Positions 1 through 6,234 of a stretch of DNA of 8,641 nt are shown piece after piece; positions within the stretch are counted from its first letter, which is position 1; each line of letters starts with the position of its first letter. The stretch lies in contig CANNMN010000045.1 in NCBI GenBank assembly GCA_947505885.1, positions 1 to 8,641 of the forward strand, read 5' to 3'. A model generated the notes under the pieces. The model did not search any database. It was given only the letters and a program-made list of their open reading frames with translations, and had not been told where the DNA came from. This DNA comes from Rickettsiales bacterium. GTDB taxonomy: Bacteria; Pseudomonadota; Alphaproteobacteria; Rickettsiales; UBA1997. The position numbers and the translations under genes are program-made.

Positions 1-1
1 C

Positions 2-472
2 ATTACTTCCTTCGAAAGCTTTGAACATTTTCCAGATCCAATCAGCGAGATCAAAGAGTTGCTAAAAAAATCCAACAATATTCTTTTTACAACTGAGCTA
101 ATGCCCGACGGCAAATTACCAAAAAACGACTGGTGGTATTACTCAAAAACAAGCGGACAGCACATCTCATTTTATTCGCAAAAAACTCTAAAATTCATCG
201 CTAAAAAATTTGGTCTAAAATTTTACACCAATGGATTTCTTCATCTTCTTTGCAAAAATGAACCAGAACTAAAAACATCTGATCTCTTTATTTTCACTCA
301 TCTTTTGAAGCAAAAATTGACCCTGATTTTTTACAAAATCATCGGAAAGAAAAAGAAAATTTCTAACAATGAAATCTTCTACCACCTTTTAAAAACCAAG
401 GTCGATCGCCGCTGTGAAATAACCGAAATCCTTACCTCAAAAACTTTTTCTGATCATGAAAATCTTGTTTGA
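2..472 (+). CDS. Class I SAM-dependent methyltransferase, C-terminal part (5' end outside window)
   Basis: The reading frame is open from the first complete codon at position 2 to the TGA at 470-472, so the gene begins upstream of the window. The visible part starts with ITSFESFEHFPDP, which matches the post-motif I acidic/'FEVFEH' segment of the methyltransferase family (Methyltransf_23-like) often found in polysaccharide clusters. It continues with NILFTTELMP, a DWWYY segment, GQHISFYS and a 'FIAKKFGLKFYTNG' stretch, all typical of this family's C-terminal half. The SAM-binding glycine loop would lie off the left edge. The last ~45 residues are Lys-rich and less conserved. A substrate (sugar or lipid-linked glycan) cannot be read from the sequence. 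It overlaps the next gene by 17 bp, and the glycosyltransferases downstream suggest a role in surface glycan modification. An internal TTG at 59 could be mistaken for the start, but homology-like sequence extends upstream of it. Confidence 0.8.
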   Translation: MTSFESFEHFPDPISEIKELLKKSNNILFTTELMPDGKLPKNDWWYYSKTSGQHISFYSQKTLKFIAKKFGLKFYTNGFLHLLCKNEPELKTSDLFIFTHLLKQKLTLIFYKIIGKKKKISNNEIFYHLLKTKVDRRCEITEILTSKTFSDHENLV

Positions 473-1541
473 TTATCAGATTTTTTCTGCGCAAAAACAC
501 GGTGGAATCTCTCGTTATTTCTACAATCTGATCAAAGAGATTGGGCCAGAAGCGAGTTTGCCAATTCATCATTGCGATAACGAATATTTGAAGGCCGAGA
601 CAGGAATTGCTGACCTTCAAATTGCTGAAAAATCTCGCTTTAATTTCTTCAAAAAATCGCCCGATCAAAATCAAGAAGTCACAAAAAAAATTCTTAATTC
701 CGGTGAGTTCGATATTTTTCACGCCACTTACTACAACGACTACTTCTTGAATTCTCTGAGTGGTAAGCCATTCGTGATTACAATTCACGACATGATTTAC
801 GAACTCTTTCCGGAGATGTTTCCGCTCAAAGATCGCCTTGCGATTTTGAAAAAAGAATTGGCGCTAAAGGCAGATAAAATAATCGTCGTTTCTGAGCAGA
901 CAAAAAAAGATCTACTAAAATTCATCGACATCAAAGAAGAAAAAATCGCCGTCATTTACCAAGCCTGCTCGCTTGATGAAAAATTAATCGCGACAACGGA
1001 AGCAAAAAAACCGCAAAAAGATTTCTTACTTTTCGTCGGCAATCGCAGCATTTACAAAAATTTTTACTTCATGCTTTCGGCGATTTCAGAAGTTTTAAGA
1101 AACAATCCCAACCTAGAACTTATTTGCTTTGGTGCGCCTTTCGACAAAAAAGAAAAGCGCTTCCTAGATAATTTAGGATTAGAAAAAAAAGTCAGAGTAG
1201 TATCTGGCGAAGATCGCGATTTAATCACTCTTTACAAAACTGCCCTCGCCTTCATCTCACCCTCTTACTACGAAGGCTTTGGCGTGACGATTTTAGAATC
1301 TTTCGCCTGTGGCTGCCCAGTTCTTGCTGCCAATGTTTCCGCTACTCCAGAAGCTGCAGGAGATGCTGCACTTTATTTTGATCCAAAAGATCCACAGGCA
1401 ATTAAAGCTTCTGTCGAAAAAATAATCAGCGACGCCGAACTCAGAGCTGAATTGATCGCAAATGGTTACGAACAAAATAAAAAATTCTCTTGGCAAAAAG
1501 CCGCAACAGAAATGAAGCAAGTCTATCAAACAATTTTATGA
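456..1541 (+). CDS. GT4-family (GT-B fold) glycosyltransferase
   Basis: A 361-residue protein of normal size for family GT4. The N-terminus MKILFDYQIF followed by HGGISR (15-20) is the usual GT4 acceptor-side start with the glycine-rich loop. HDM at 111-113 and a 'KIIVVSEQTKKDL' stretch (141-153) are conserved in the N-terminal Rossmann domain. The C-terminal nucleotide-sugar domain has LLFVGNRSIYKN (191-202), SPSYYEGFGVTILES with the E(x7)E pair at E273 and E281, GCPVLAAN (286-293), and PEAAGDAALYFDP (298-310). The reaction is inferred to be transfer of a sugar from a nucleotide-sugar donor with retention of configuration, on the cytoplasmic side of the inner membrane; donor and acceptor are unknown. 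No signal peptide or membrane helix is seen. The start codon lies inside the end of the methyltransferase gene, with no obvious Shine-Dalgarno sequence, which suggests coupled translation. Its TGA overlaps the next ATG (ATGA). Confidence 0.9.
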   Translation: MKILFDYQIFSAQKHGGISRYFYNLIKEIGPEASLPIHHCDNEYLKAETGIADLQIAEKSRFNFFKKSPDQNQEVTKKILNSGEFDIFHATYYNDYFLNSLSGKPFVITIHDMIYELFPEMFPLKDRLAILKKELALKADKIIVVSEQTKKDLLKFIDIKEEKIAVIYQACSLDEKLIATTEAKKPQKDFLLFVGNRSIYKNFYFMLSAISEVLRNNPNLELICFGAPFDKKEKRFLDNLGLEKKVRVVSGEDRDLITLYKTALAFISPSYYEGFGVTILESFACGCPVLAANVSATPEAAGDAALYFDPKDPQAIKASVEKIISDAELRAELIANGYEQNKKFSWQKAATEMKQVYQTIL

Positions 1542-2509
1542 AAAACGCTCCGATTGCTTTCTTTTGCTTTAATCGCGCCGACAAAACCAAAATAGTTCTT
1601 GAGGCCTTGTTGCTCAACGACTTAGCGCAGGATTCAGAAATTTTTATTTTCTGCGACGGACCAAGAAATATTAAAGATTTAGCCGCAATAAAATCTGTTC
1701 ACGAAGTTGTCGATTCATTGAGTGGCTTCAAAAAAATTCACGTCACTAAAAGAGAAGTTAATCACGGCTCGCAATTTTCGATAATATTCGGCATCCAATC
1801 CGTCTTAGAAAATCATGACTCTGTGATTGTTGTCGAAGATGACATCATCGCCGCAAAAGATTTTTTAAACTTCACCAATAGATCATTAGATTTTTACCGA
1901 GGTGAAAAAGATGTCTGGTGCGTCAGTGGTTTTAACTACCCAAAAAATCTTATTAAATTTCCTGAAAATTATTCTGATGACGTCTTCTTTGTCCAAGGCA
2001 AAAGTTCATCTTGGGGCTGGGGAACTTGGAGGGATCGTTGGCAAAAAATTGATTTTGAAATAAAGGATTACGCCGAATTTGCTAAAAATAAAAAACTAAT
2101 CAAAGCCTTTAACCGCGCCGGCGGAAACATGTTTGACATGTTGCGCATGCAAAAAGAAAATCGCATCAATGCTTGGGACATCCAAATGTCTTACAGCATG
2201 TTTAAAAACAGTGGCTACACTGTGCATAGCAGCAAACCTTTAACAAAAAATATTGGCTTCGACTCCAGCGGCACGCACACAATTTCTGATTTGGATTTTG
2301 TTAATTTTGCGTTTGAAGATTTTTCTGATTTCAAACTAAAAAAACTGTCTGAGCTCACTAATAACGCATCTGCAGAAGCGGCTTATTTATCTTTTCACCG
2401 CGATCCATTTTTCTTACTCAAGTGGTCAAGATCAAAGAAAAAGAGAAAAAATTTTAAGTGGCTTGCTGTCGGATTTCTACTTGCTGAACTGTTACATCTA
2501 ATCTTCTAA
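1538..2509 (+). CDS. GT-A fold glycosyltransferase, GNT-I/GT13-like
   Basis: A 323-residue protein. I chose the ATG at 1538, which overlaps the previous stop as ATGA; a TTG 48 bp upstream would add 16 non-family residues. APIAFFCFNRADKT at residues 4-17 is the expected first beta strand of a nucleotide-diphospho-sugar transferase. VIVVEDDIIAAKDFL (96-110) holds the EDD metal/nucleotide motif (100-102) seen in GNT-I-like enzymes. SSSWGWGTWRDRW (156-168) and NAWDIQ (211-216) are characteristic of the bacterial sugar-transferase group with this fold, and GFDSSGTHT (240-248) is near the active-site end. The C-terminus is basic (KWSRSKKKRKNFK) and then hydrophobic (residues 308-323), which could attach the protein to the inner membrane face. 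Role: sugar addition during polysaccharide or glycolipid assembly; specificity is not readable. It sits in the same tight transcription unit as its neighbours. Confidence 0.82.
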   Translation: MKNAPIAFFCFNRADKTKIVLEALLLNDLAQDSEIFIFCDGPRNIKDLAAIKSVHEVVDSLSGFKKIHVTKREVNHGSQFSIIFGIQSVLENHDSVIVVEDDIIAAKDFLNFTNRSLDFYRGEKDVWCVSGFNYPKNLIKFPENYSDDVFFVQGKSSSWGWGTWRDRWQKIDFEIKDYAEFAKNKKLIKAFNRAGGNMFDMLRMQKENRINAWDIQMSYSMFKNSGYTVHSSKPLTKNIGFDSSGTHTISDLDFVNFAFEDFSDFKLKKLSELTNNASAEAAYLSFHRDPFFLLKWSRSKKKRKNFKWLAVGFLLAELLHLIF

Positions 2510-2512
2510 AAA

Positions 2513-3658
2513 ATGCTAAAACTAAAAATTAAAAAATCTCACGAGCTACGTCTTGTCTACGGCCATCCTTGGATCTTCTCTAATGAAATTGAAAATTTTG
2601 CTGAATTAAAAAGTTTAGAAAAAGGCTCGCTAGTTGAAGTTGAAATTCAAAAAGGTGAAACCTGCGCACTCGCTTATTTCAACCCACAAAGCTTGATTTC
2701 TGGAAGAATTTTAAGTCACAAATCTTCTGAAAAAGTCGACGAAGATTTTTTTGTTAGAAGAATTCTCAAAGCAAAAGCTTTGCGCGACAGATTCTTCGAC
2801 AAGCCTTTCTACCGCCTAGTTCATTCTGAAGCTGACTTCCTTCCTGGCCTTGTAATCGACCTCTTCGGCGATGTTATTTCTTGTCAGATTTCAACCGCAG
2901 GAATGGAAAAACTTTCACCGCTTTTAATCTCTGCACTCGAAAAAATATTTCCTGATGCCGCGATTATTTTCCGTAACGACATCGAAATGAGAAGGTATGA
3001 AGGCTTGGAAATAGAGACCAAAATCGTCAAAGGAGAAATTCCTGAAAAAATCGAAATCGAAGAAAATGGCATCAAATATTTGATCGACGTAAGAGCTGGC
3101 CAAAAGACTGGCTGGTTTTTTGATCAAAGAAAAAATCGTGAATTTGTTGCTTCAATTTCTAAAGATTGCGATGTGCTTGATGCCTTCTGCTACCTAGGTG
3201 GATTTGGCTTTAATGCATTGAAAGGCGGCGCAAAATCAGTAACTTTTGTTGATTCTTCTCCGGTTAAACTTTCTTTACCTGAAAATGCTGAATTTATTCA
3301 CGAAAAAGTTTATGCACTTTTAGAAAATGCTGAATTCCAAAAGAGGCGTTTCGACATTGTTCTTCTCGATCCTCCAGCTTTTGTCAAAAGCAAAAAAGAT
3401 TTTTTCTCGGGAATGAAGGGTTACGAAAAACTGATCAAACTTTCGGCAAGCTTAGTTAGAGAGGGCGGAATTTTAATGCTCAGCTCTTGCTCGCATCAGG
3501 TTAGTCAACAAGACCTGATTAACGCGGCAAATGACGGTTTCCGTAAGCTTGGACGTAAAGCGAAATTAATCAGAAGCTTTGGCGCTGATATTGATCACCC
3601 TATTCATCCAGGGCTTCGGGAAAGTGAATATTTGAAATCGATTACTTTCTCGCTCTAG
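2513..3658 (+). CDS. rlmI: 23S rRNA (cytosine-C5)-methyltransferase RlmI
   Basis: A 381-residue protein, slightly shorter than E. coli RlmI (396). Order of parts: an N-terminal PUA RNA-binding domain (about 1-75; YGHPWIFSNEI at 16-26), a linker RNA-binding segment with FLPGLVIDLFGD (109-120), then the Rossmann methyltransferase domain. The latter has GQKTGWFFDQR (196-206), SAM motif DAFCYLGGFG (223-232), VDSS (246-249), LLDPPAFVKSK (284-294), and SSCSHQV (324-330), whose Cys326 is the expected catalytic cysteine. HPIHPGLRESEYLK near the C-terminus completes the family pattern. By family it makes 5-methylcytosine in 23S rRNA (C1962 in E. coli numbering). The stretch between VDSS and LLDPP seems about ten residues shorter than I remember for the family. 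It starts 3 bp after the glycosyltransferase stop with no clear Shine-Dalgarno sequence, so it probably depends on coupling with the upstream genes. The symbol rests on motif match; a close paralogue of the family is possible. Confidence 0.88.
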   Translation: MLKLKIKKSHELRLVYGHPWIFSNEIENFAELKSLEKGSLVEVEIQKGETCALAYFNPQSLISGRILSHKSSEKVDEDFFVRRILKAKALRDRFFDKPFYRLVHSEADFLPGLVIDLFGDVISCQISTAGMEKLSPLLISALEKIFPDAAIIFRNDIEMRRYEGLEIETKIVKGEIPEKIEIEENGIKYLIDVRAGQKTGWFFDQRKNREFVASISKDCDVLDAFCYLGGFGFNALKGGAKSVTFVDSSPVKLSLPENAEFIHEKVYALLENAEFQKRRFDIVLLDPPAFVKSKKDFFSGMKGYEKLIKLSASLVREGGILMLSSCSHQVSQQDLINAANDGFRKLGRKAKLIRSFGADIDHPIHPGLRESEYLKSITFSL

Positions 3659-3677
3659 TTATATTTTTTCCGTTTTT

Positions 3678-3755
3678 ATCCCCGCGAAAGCTGGGATTTA
3701 AGGAAGGCTCGCAATGTGTTAGAAACTTTTTCTAGATCCCCGCCTTCGCGGGGAT
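3678..3755. repeat. Double palindromic GC-rich intergenic element between convergent genes
   Basis: Two hairpins lie in the 117-bp gap between rlmI and dxr. The left one (3678-3697) pairs ATCCCCGC with GCTGGGAT around a GAAA tetraloop, with one mismatch. The right one (3736-3755) pairs ATCCCCGC with GCGGGGAT perfectly around CTTC. The two arms are also inverted copies of each other (18 of 20 positions), with 38 bp between them, so the unit can form either two small hairpins or one long one. This layout resembles dispersed palindromic repeats known in Rickettsiales and other alphaproteobacteria. Its location suits a bidirectional transcript end, but neither strand shows a T-run straight after the stem, so it is not a textbook intrinsic terminator. 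Confidence 0.75.
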
Positions 3756-3775
3756 GACAGGACGACAACGAGTAA

Positions 3776-4912
3776 TTACTTAGCAGCGAAAGCTCTGGCC
3801 TGCTGATCAAACCACAAGGCATCTTCAACCGATTTCACCTTTCGATGCGAAATTTTATCCAAAGTTTTCGCGACAATTTTTGTGATTTGATCGAAAGAAA
3901 TCTCTCCGCGCAAAAATCTTTCCACCGCAATTTCATTCGCTGCATTAAGTACCGCAGGTGCTGATCCATCTGTTTCCAAGGCCTCACGACAAATCTTTAC
4001 CGCTGGAAATTTTTTCTCATCAACGGCAAAAAATTCTAACTTTTTTACCTTCGCTAAATCGAGTTGTTGATGCTTGATCTTCATCCGTTTTGGAAAAGTA
4101 AGTGCGTAAGAAATCGGCACCTTCATGTCTGGCATGCTAAGCGCAGCAAGGCTTGATCCATCTTGGTAACTTACTAACCCGTGCAGAATTGATTGCGGAT
4201 GAATCAAAATTTTAATTTGCTCTTTAGAAACTGGAAAAAGATGAAAAGCCTCAATCGCTTCTAAACCCTTATTCATCATTGTTGCCGAGTCGATCGAAAT
4301 TTTCGCGCCCATTGACCAATTTGGATGTTTCAGCGCTTCGGCAATTGAAATTTTCTTAGGATCTTTTTTGGAATTAAAGAAAGGACCGCCCGATGCTGTA
4401 AGTGTAATAGACTCAATCGCCTCAAGATTTTCATTTTCAAAAATCTGAAAAATTGCGTTATGCTCGGAATCAACGGGCAAAATTTTTACTTTATTTTTTG
4501 CTACTGCCGCCATCAAAAATTCTCCGGCGCAAACCAGCGATTCTTTATTGGCTAAAGCAATATTCGATCCCGCTTCAATCGCTGCAAGGGTTGGCAACAT
4601 TCCTGCCGCGCCCATAATTGCCGAAATCACCAAATCACATTTTATTTTTGCTACTTCAAGAATTGCTTTTCGACCACAAAGAACTTCGCATTTCTTTAAA
4701 TTTTTTAGCGCAAATTTTAGCTCAGAAAATTTTTCTTCATTTTCGATCACCACGTAAGAAGGCTTGAGCAACAAGGCTTGAGCGATTAAAGTCTTCACAT
4801 CATTTCTTGCCACAAGTGCAACTACCGAGAAATTTTTTAAATTATTTTGAATTACTTCAACGGTGTTTTTTCCGATCGATCCAGTTGATCCAAGAATGGA
4901 AATTCTTTTCAT
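3776..4912 (-). CDS. dxr: 1-deoxy-D-xylulose 5-phosphate reductoisomerase (MEP pathway)
   Basis: A 378-residue protein, close to the usual 390-400. The ATG at 4912 puts the NADPH-binding GSTGSIG at residues 8-14, the same offset as in E. coli Dxr. Further motifs: ANKESLVCAGE (121-131), PVDSEHNAIFQ (146-156) with metal ligands D148 and E150, TASGGPF (172-178), HPNWSMG (196-202), IDSATMMNKGLE (207-218) with the third metal ligand E218, IHPQSILHGLV (237-247), and AANEIAVERFLRG (324-336). It converts 1-deoxy-D-xylulose 5-phosphate to 2-C-methyl-D-erythritol 4-phosphate with NADPH and a divalent metal, in the cytoplasm, as the first committed step to isoprenoids (undecaprenyl phosphate, quinone tails). 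It is the target of fosmidomycin. It converges with rlmI. The region upstream is a decayed insertion sequence rather than the cdsA/uppS genes often found near dxr, so it probably has its own promoter, which I could not place. No clear Shine-Dalgarno sequence precedes the start. Confidence 0.96.
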   Translation of the reverse strand: MKRISILGSTGSIGKNTVEVIQNNLKNFSVVALVARNDVKTLIAQALLLKPSYVVIENEEKFSELKFALKNLKKCEVLCGRKAILEVAKIKCDLVISAIMGAAGMLPTLAAIEAGSNIALANKESLVCAGEFLMAAVAKNKVKILPVDSEHNAIFQIFENENLEAIESITLTASGGPFFNSKKDPKKISIAEALKHPNWSMGAKISIDSATMMNKGLEAIEAFHLFPVSKEQIKILIHPQSILHGLVSYQDGSSLAALSMPDMKVPISYALTFPKRMKIKHQQLDLAKVKKLEFFAVDEKKFPAVKICREALETDGSAPAVLNAANEIAVERFLRGEISFDQITKIVAKTLDKISHRKVKSVEDALWFDQQARAFAAK

Positions 4913-4993
4913 GATTTTGAGTTCAATAATAAAAAATGACGATTGTGCAAACCATATTCATCTGAGTAAAACAAACTCGAGCTAGAAAAGCTA

Positions 4994-5939
4994 GAGTAAG
5001 ACTCTGACCACAAGGTCTAAGGCAACTTCCGCATATTTTTGCGCTTATTGCTTTAGTTAGTTGAAGATCTTTCTGACCACGAATCAGAAAAGTTTCTTCA
5101 AGAAAATATTTTCTCAAAACTCTTCTGCCACTTTGGCTTGCTTGACAAAGCCCCTGACCACACATGTTTCACTCGAGCTCGAGAAAAAATCGATACTAAA
5201 AAACTTTCTCAGATTTTTGCATCTTTGCGTAATTAGTTAAAATCTCAGGGTTACTTCGGTGAAGTTTTTACCTTTGTTGATCCAACCTATCTGATCTCCA
5301 AAGCCACATTGTGGAAAGAAAGAGACAAGGCCTATTGAGACCAAACTTGAAAAGTTAAACAACTAAAACGTTACAAGTTTTACCTCAGACAAAGACTCTA
5401 GATTCGGCGCTAAAAGCAAATTCTGGTTCGTCTACAAGCAACATGTCTCCGTCGACAAATGATGAAAGGCTGCAGGACTGAGTAATTTACAACTCACTCA
5501 AAAAAATAAAAATCTGTGAGTGCATGCAATAGTGCTTAATCAGCAAAGTAGCAATCAATCACGCCAACGTGATTAACTCGAAAGGCTTTAAAAACATCGC
5601 GCCAAAATAAGGAGAGGTTTATGCCGATAAAGGCTACTGCGACAAGAATGTTAAACGGTTTGCCAAAGCAAATAATCTCAATCTTTGCGACATCAAAAAA
5701 AAATAACATGAAGGGTAAAAACTTCGATCTCGACAAGTGGTATTGAGCCCTAAGTTCAAAATTACGAAAGAGTTTTTTCCAAATGCAGCAAAAGAACGAG
5801 ATACAAAGGAATTGCCAAGAACCAATTCCACGCCTTCATGCAGACGATTACTTTTAATCTAAAAAGATTGATCGTTCTCGCAGAAGAAAATACAAAACTT
5901 GCTACCCAAATTTTAAATCCACATCTACTGCCGAGCTGA
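4994..5939 (+). pseudogene. Decayed IS5/IS4-superfamily DDE transposase
   Basis: Translating piecewise recovers one transposase in order, across all three frames. Frame 2 (about 5000-5332) gives LVEDLSDHESEKFLQEN, DKAPDHTCFTRAREK and FTFVDPTYLISKATLWKERD, with the first catalytic Asp at 5279-5281. Frame 3 (5334-5486) gives TKLEKLNN, DKDSRFGAKSKFWFVYKQH and VSVD. Frame 1 (5548-5700) gives VAINHANVINSKGFK and VYADKGYCDKNVKRFA, with the second Asp at 5626-5628. Frame 2 (5705-5743) gives NMKGKNFDLDKWY. Frame 3 (5760-5936) gives YERVFSK with the catalytic Glu at 5766-5768, RYKGIAKNQFHAFMQ and NLKRLIVL. There are at least four frameshifts, one in an A-run near 5695-5703, and about nine stops. TAG at 5054, TAG at 5234 and TAA at 5608 sit where Gln is expected, which suggests C-to-T decay. 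Extra DNA at about 5487-5545 also interrupts it. It cannot make a working enzyme. The 5' limit is uncertain and could lie near 4936; the coding relic may run on to 6192. Open frames on the other strand here are shadows. Confidence 0.88.
5487..5545. other. Extra ~55-58 bp inside the transposase relic
   Basis: Family-like sequence stops at 5486 (..GLSN) and resumes at about 5545 (KVAINHAN). These residues would be adjacent in a normal transposase, so roughly 55-58 bp look inserted. The stretch holds a short inverted repeat (ACTCAC at 5492-5497 and GTGAGT at 5516-5521), and TAAT occurs at both junctions (5483-5486 and 5537-5540). That could be a small target duplication or coincidence. No gene is visible in it. 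Confidence 0.4.
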
Positions 5940-6194
5940 ACAAGGGAGAGGTGCGCCATCTTGACACCCAAAACAACAAAACAGCAAAAATCTACAATAA
6001 ATTGACCAAAACTAATTCAAAAACTTGACGAATTTCTAGCAAAATTCTTCAAGGTTTTGAACTAGGGAAGAATTGACTTCGGTTTTTCTGGGAATTTAGG
6101 TTTGCAACATACCATTTATTTGTTGATTTGTTTCAGTCGCAAACCCCAGAGTAAAAAAGTTTTAAGGCTGGTTGCCGAAACGCAAAAACAATAA
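5940..6194 (+). pseudogene. Possible C-terminal continuation of the decayed transposase
   Basis: The frame that encodes NLKRLIVLAEEN continues past the TGA at 5937 to a double TAA at 6192-6197. Only two further internal stops occur in it (TGA 6003 and TAG 6063), fewer than expected for random AT-rich DNA of this length. Readable segments include LIQKLDEFLAKFFKVLN, RIDFGFSGNLGLQ and SKKVLRLVAETQKQ. This suggests a C-terminal extension of the transposase, or a different relic in the same frame. I cannot match it to a specific family from memory. No intact gene, tRNA or convincing promoter is visible between here and the ankyrin gene start at 6235. Confidence 0.4.
6150..6185 (+). repeat. 36-bp direct repeat, left copy
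   Basis: This 36-bp stretch, with the exact core AAAAAAGTTTTAAGG continuing through CTGGTTGC, recurs at 8606-8641 in the same orientation with only three mismatches. It ends 49 bp before the ankyrin gene start. Read in the frame of the preceding relic it encodes SKKVLRLVAETQ. All three differences from the other copy fall at third codon positions, and two are silent. Confidence 0.8.
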
Positions 6195-6234
6195 TAAGTC
6201 TTACAGCTTAACCCAAATCCGTCATTAGATCTTT

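Noticed and set aside
1490..1537. Upstream TTG start for the second glycosyltransferase
   Set aside because: It would add 16 residues overlapping the previous gene; the family-like N-terminus begins right after the ATG at 1538, which has the classic ATGA overlap.
4923..5165. Minus-strand open frame of 80 codons upstream of dxr
   Set aside because: It is antisense to the transposase relic, whose plus-strand segments have clear family motifs.
4994..5939. Genetic code change with TAA/TAG read as Gln
   Set aside because: The stops lie only in the relic, which also has frameshifts; the intact genes use the same codons as terminators.
6073..6102. TTGACT (6073-6078) with TAGGTT (6097-6102) as the ankyrin gene promoter
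   Set aside because: The -10 match is poor (three of six) and the spacer is 18; in AT-rich DNA such pairs are common.
4946..6106. TGCAAACC at 4946-4953 and GGTTTGCA at 6099-6106 as terminal inverted repeats of the left insertion sequence
   Set aside because: Only eight bases match exactly, a chance match is quite likely over the distance searched, no target duplication flanks them, and the right one would lie inside what looks like continuing coding sequence.
6099..6145. Hairpin GGTTTGCAAC / GTCGCAAACC (6099-6108 and 6136-6145) as a terminator or regulator ahead of the ankyrin gene
   Set aside because: The loop is 27 bases, there is one mismatch, no T-run follows, and it falls in the possible coding relic.
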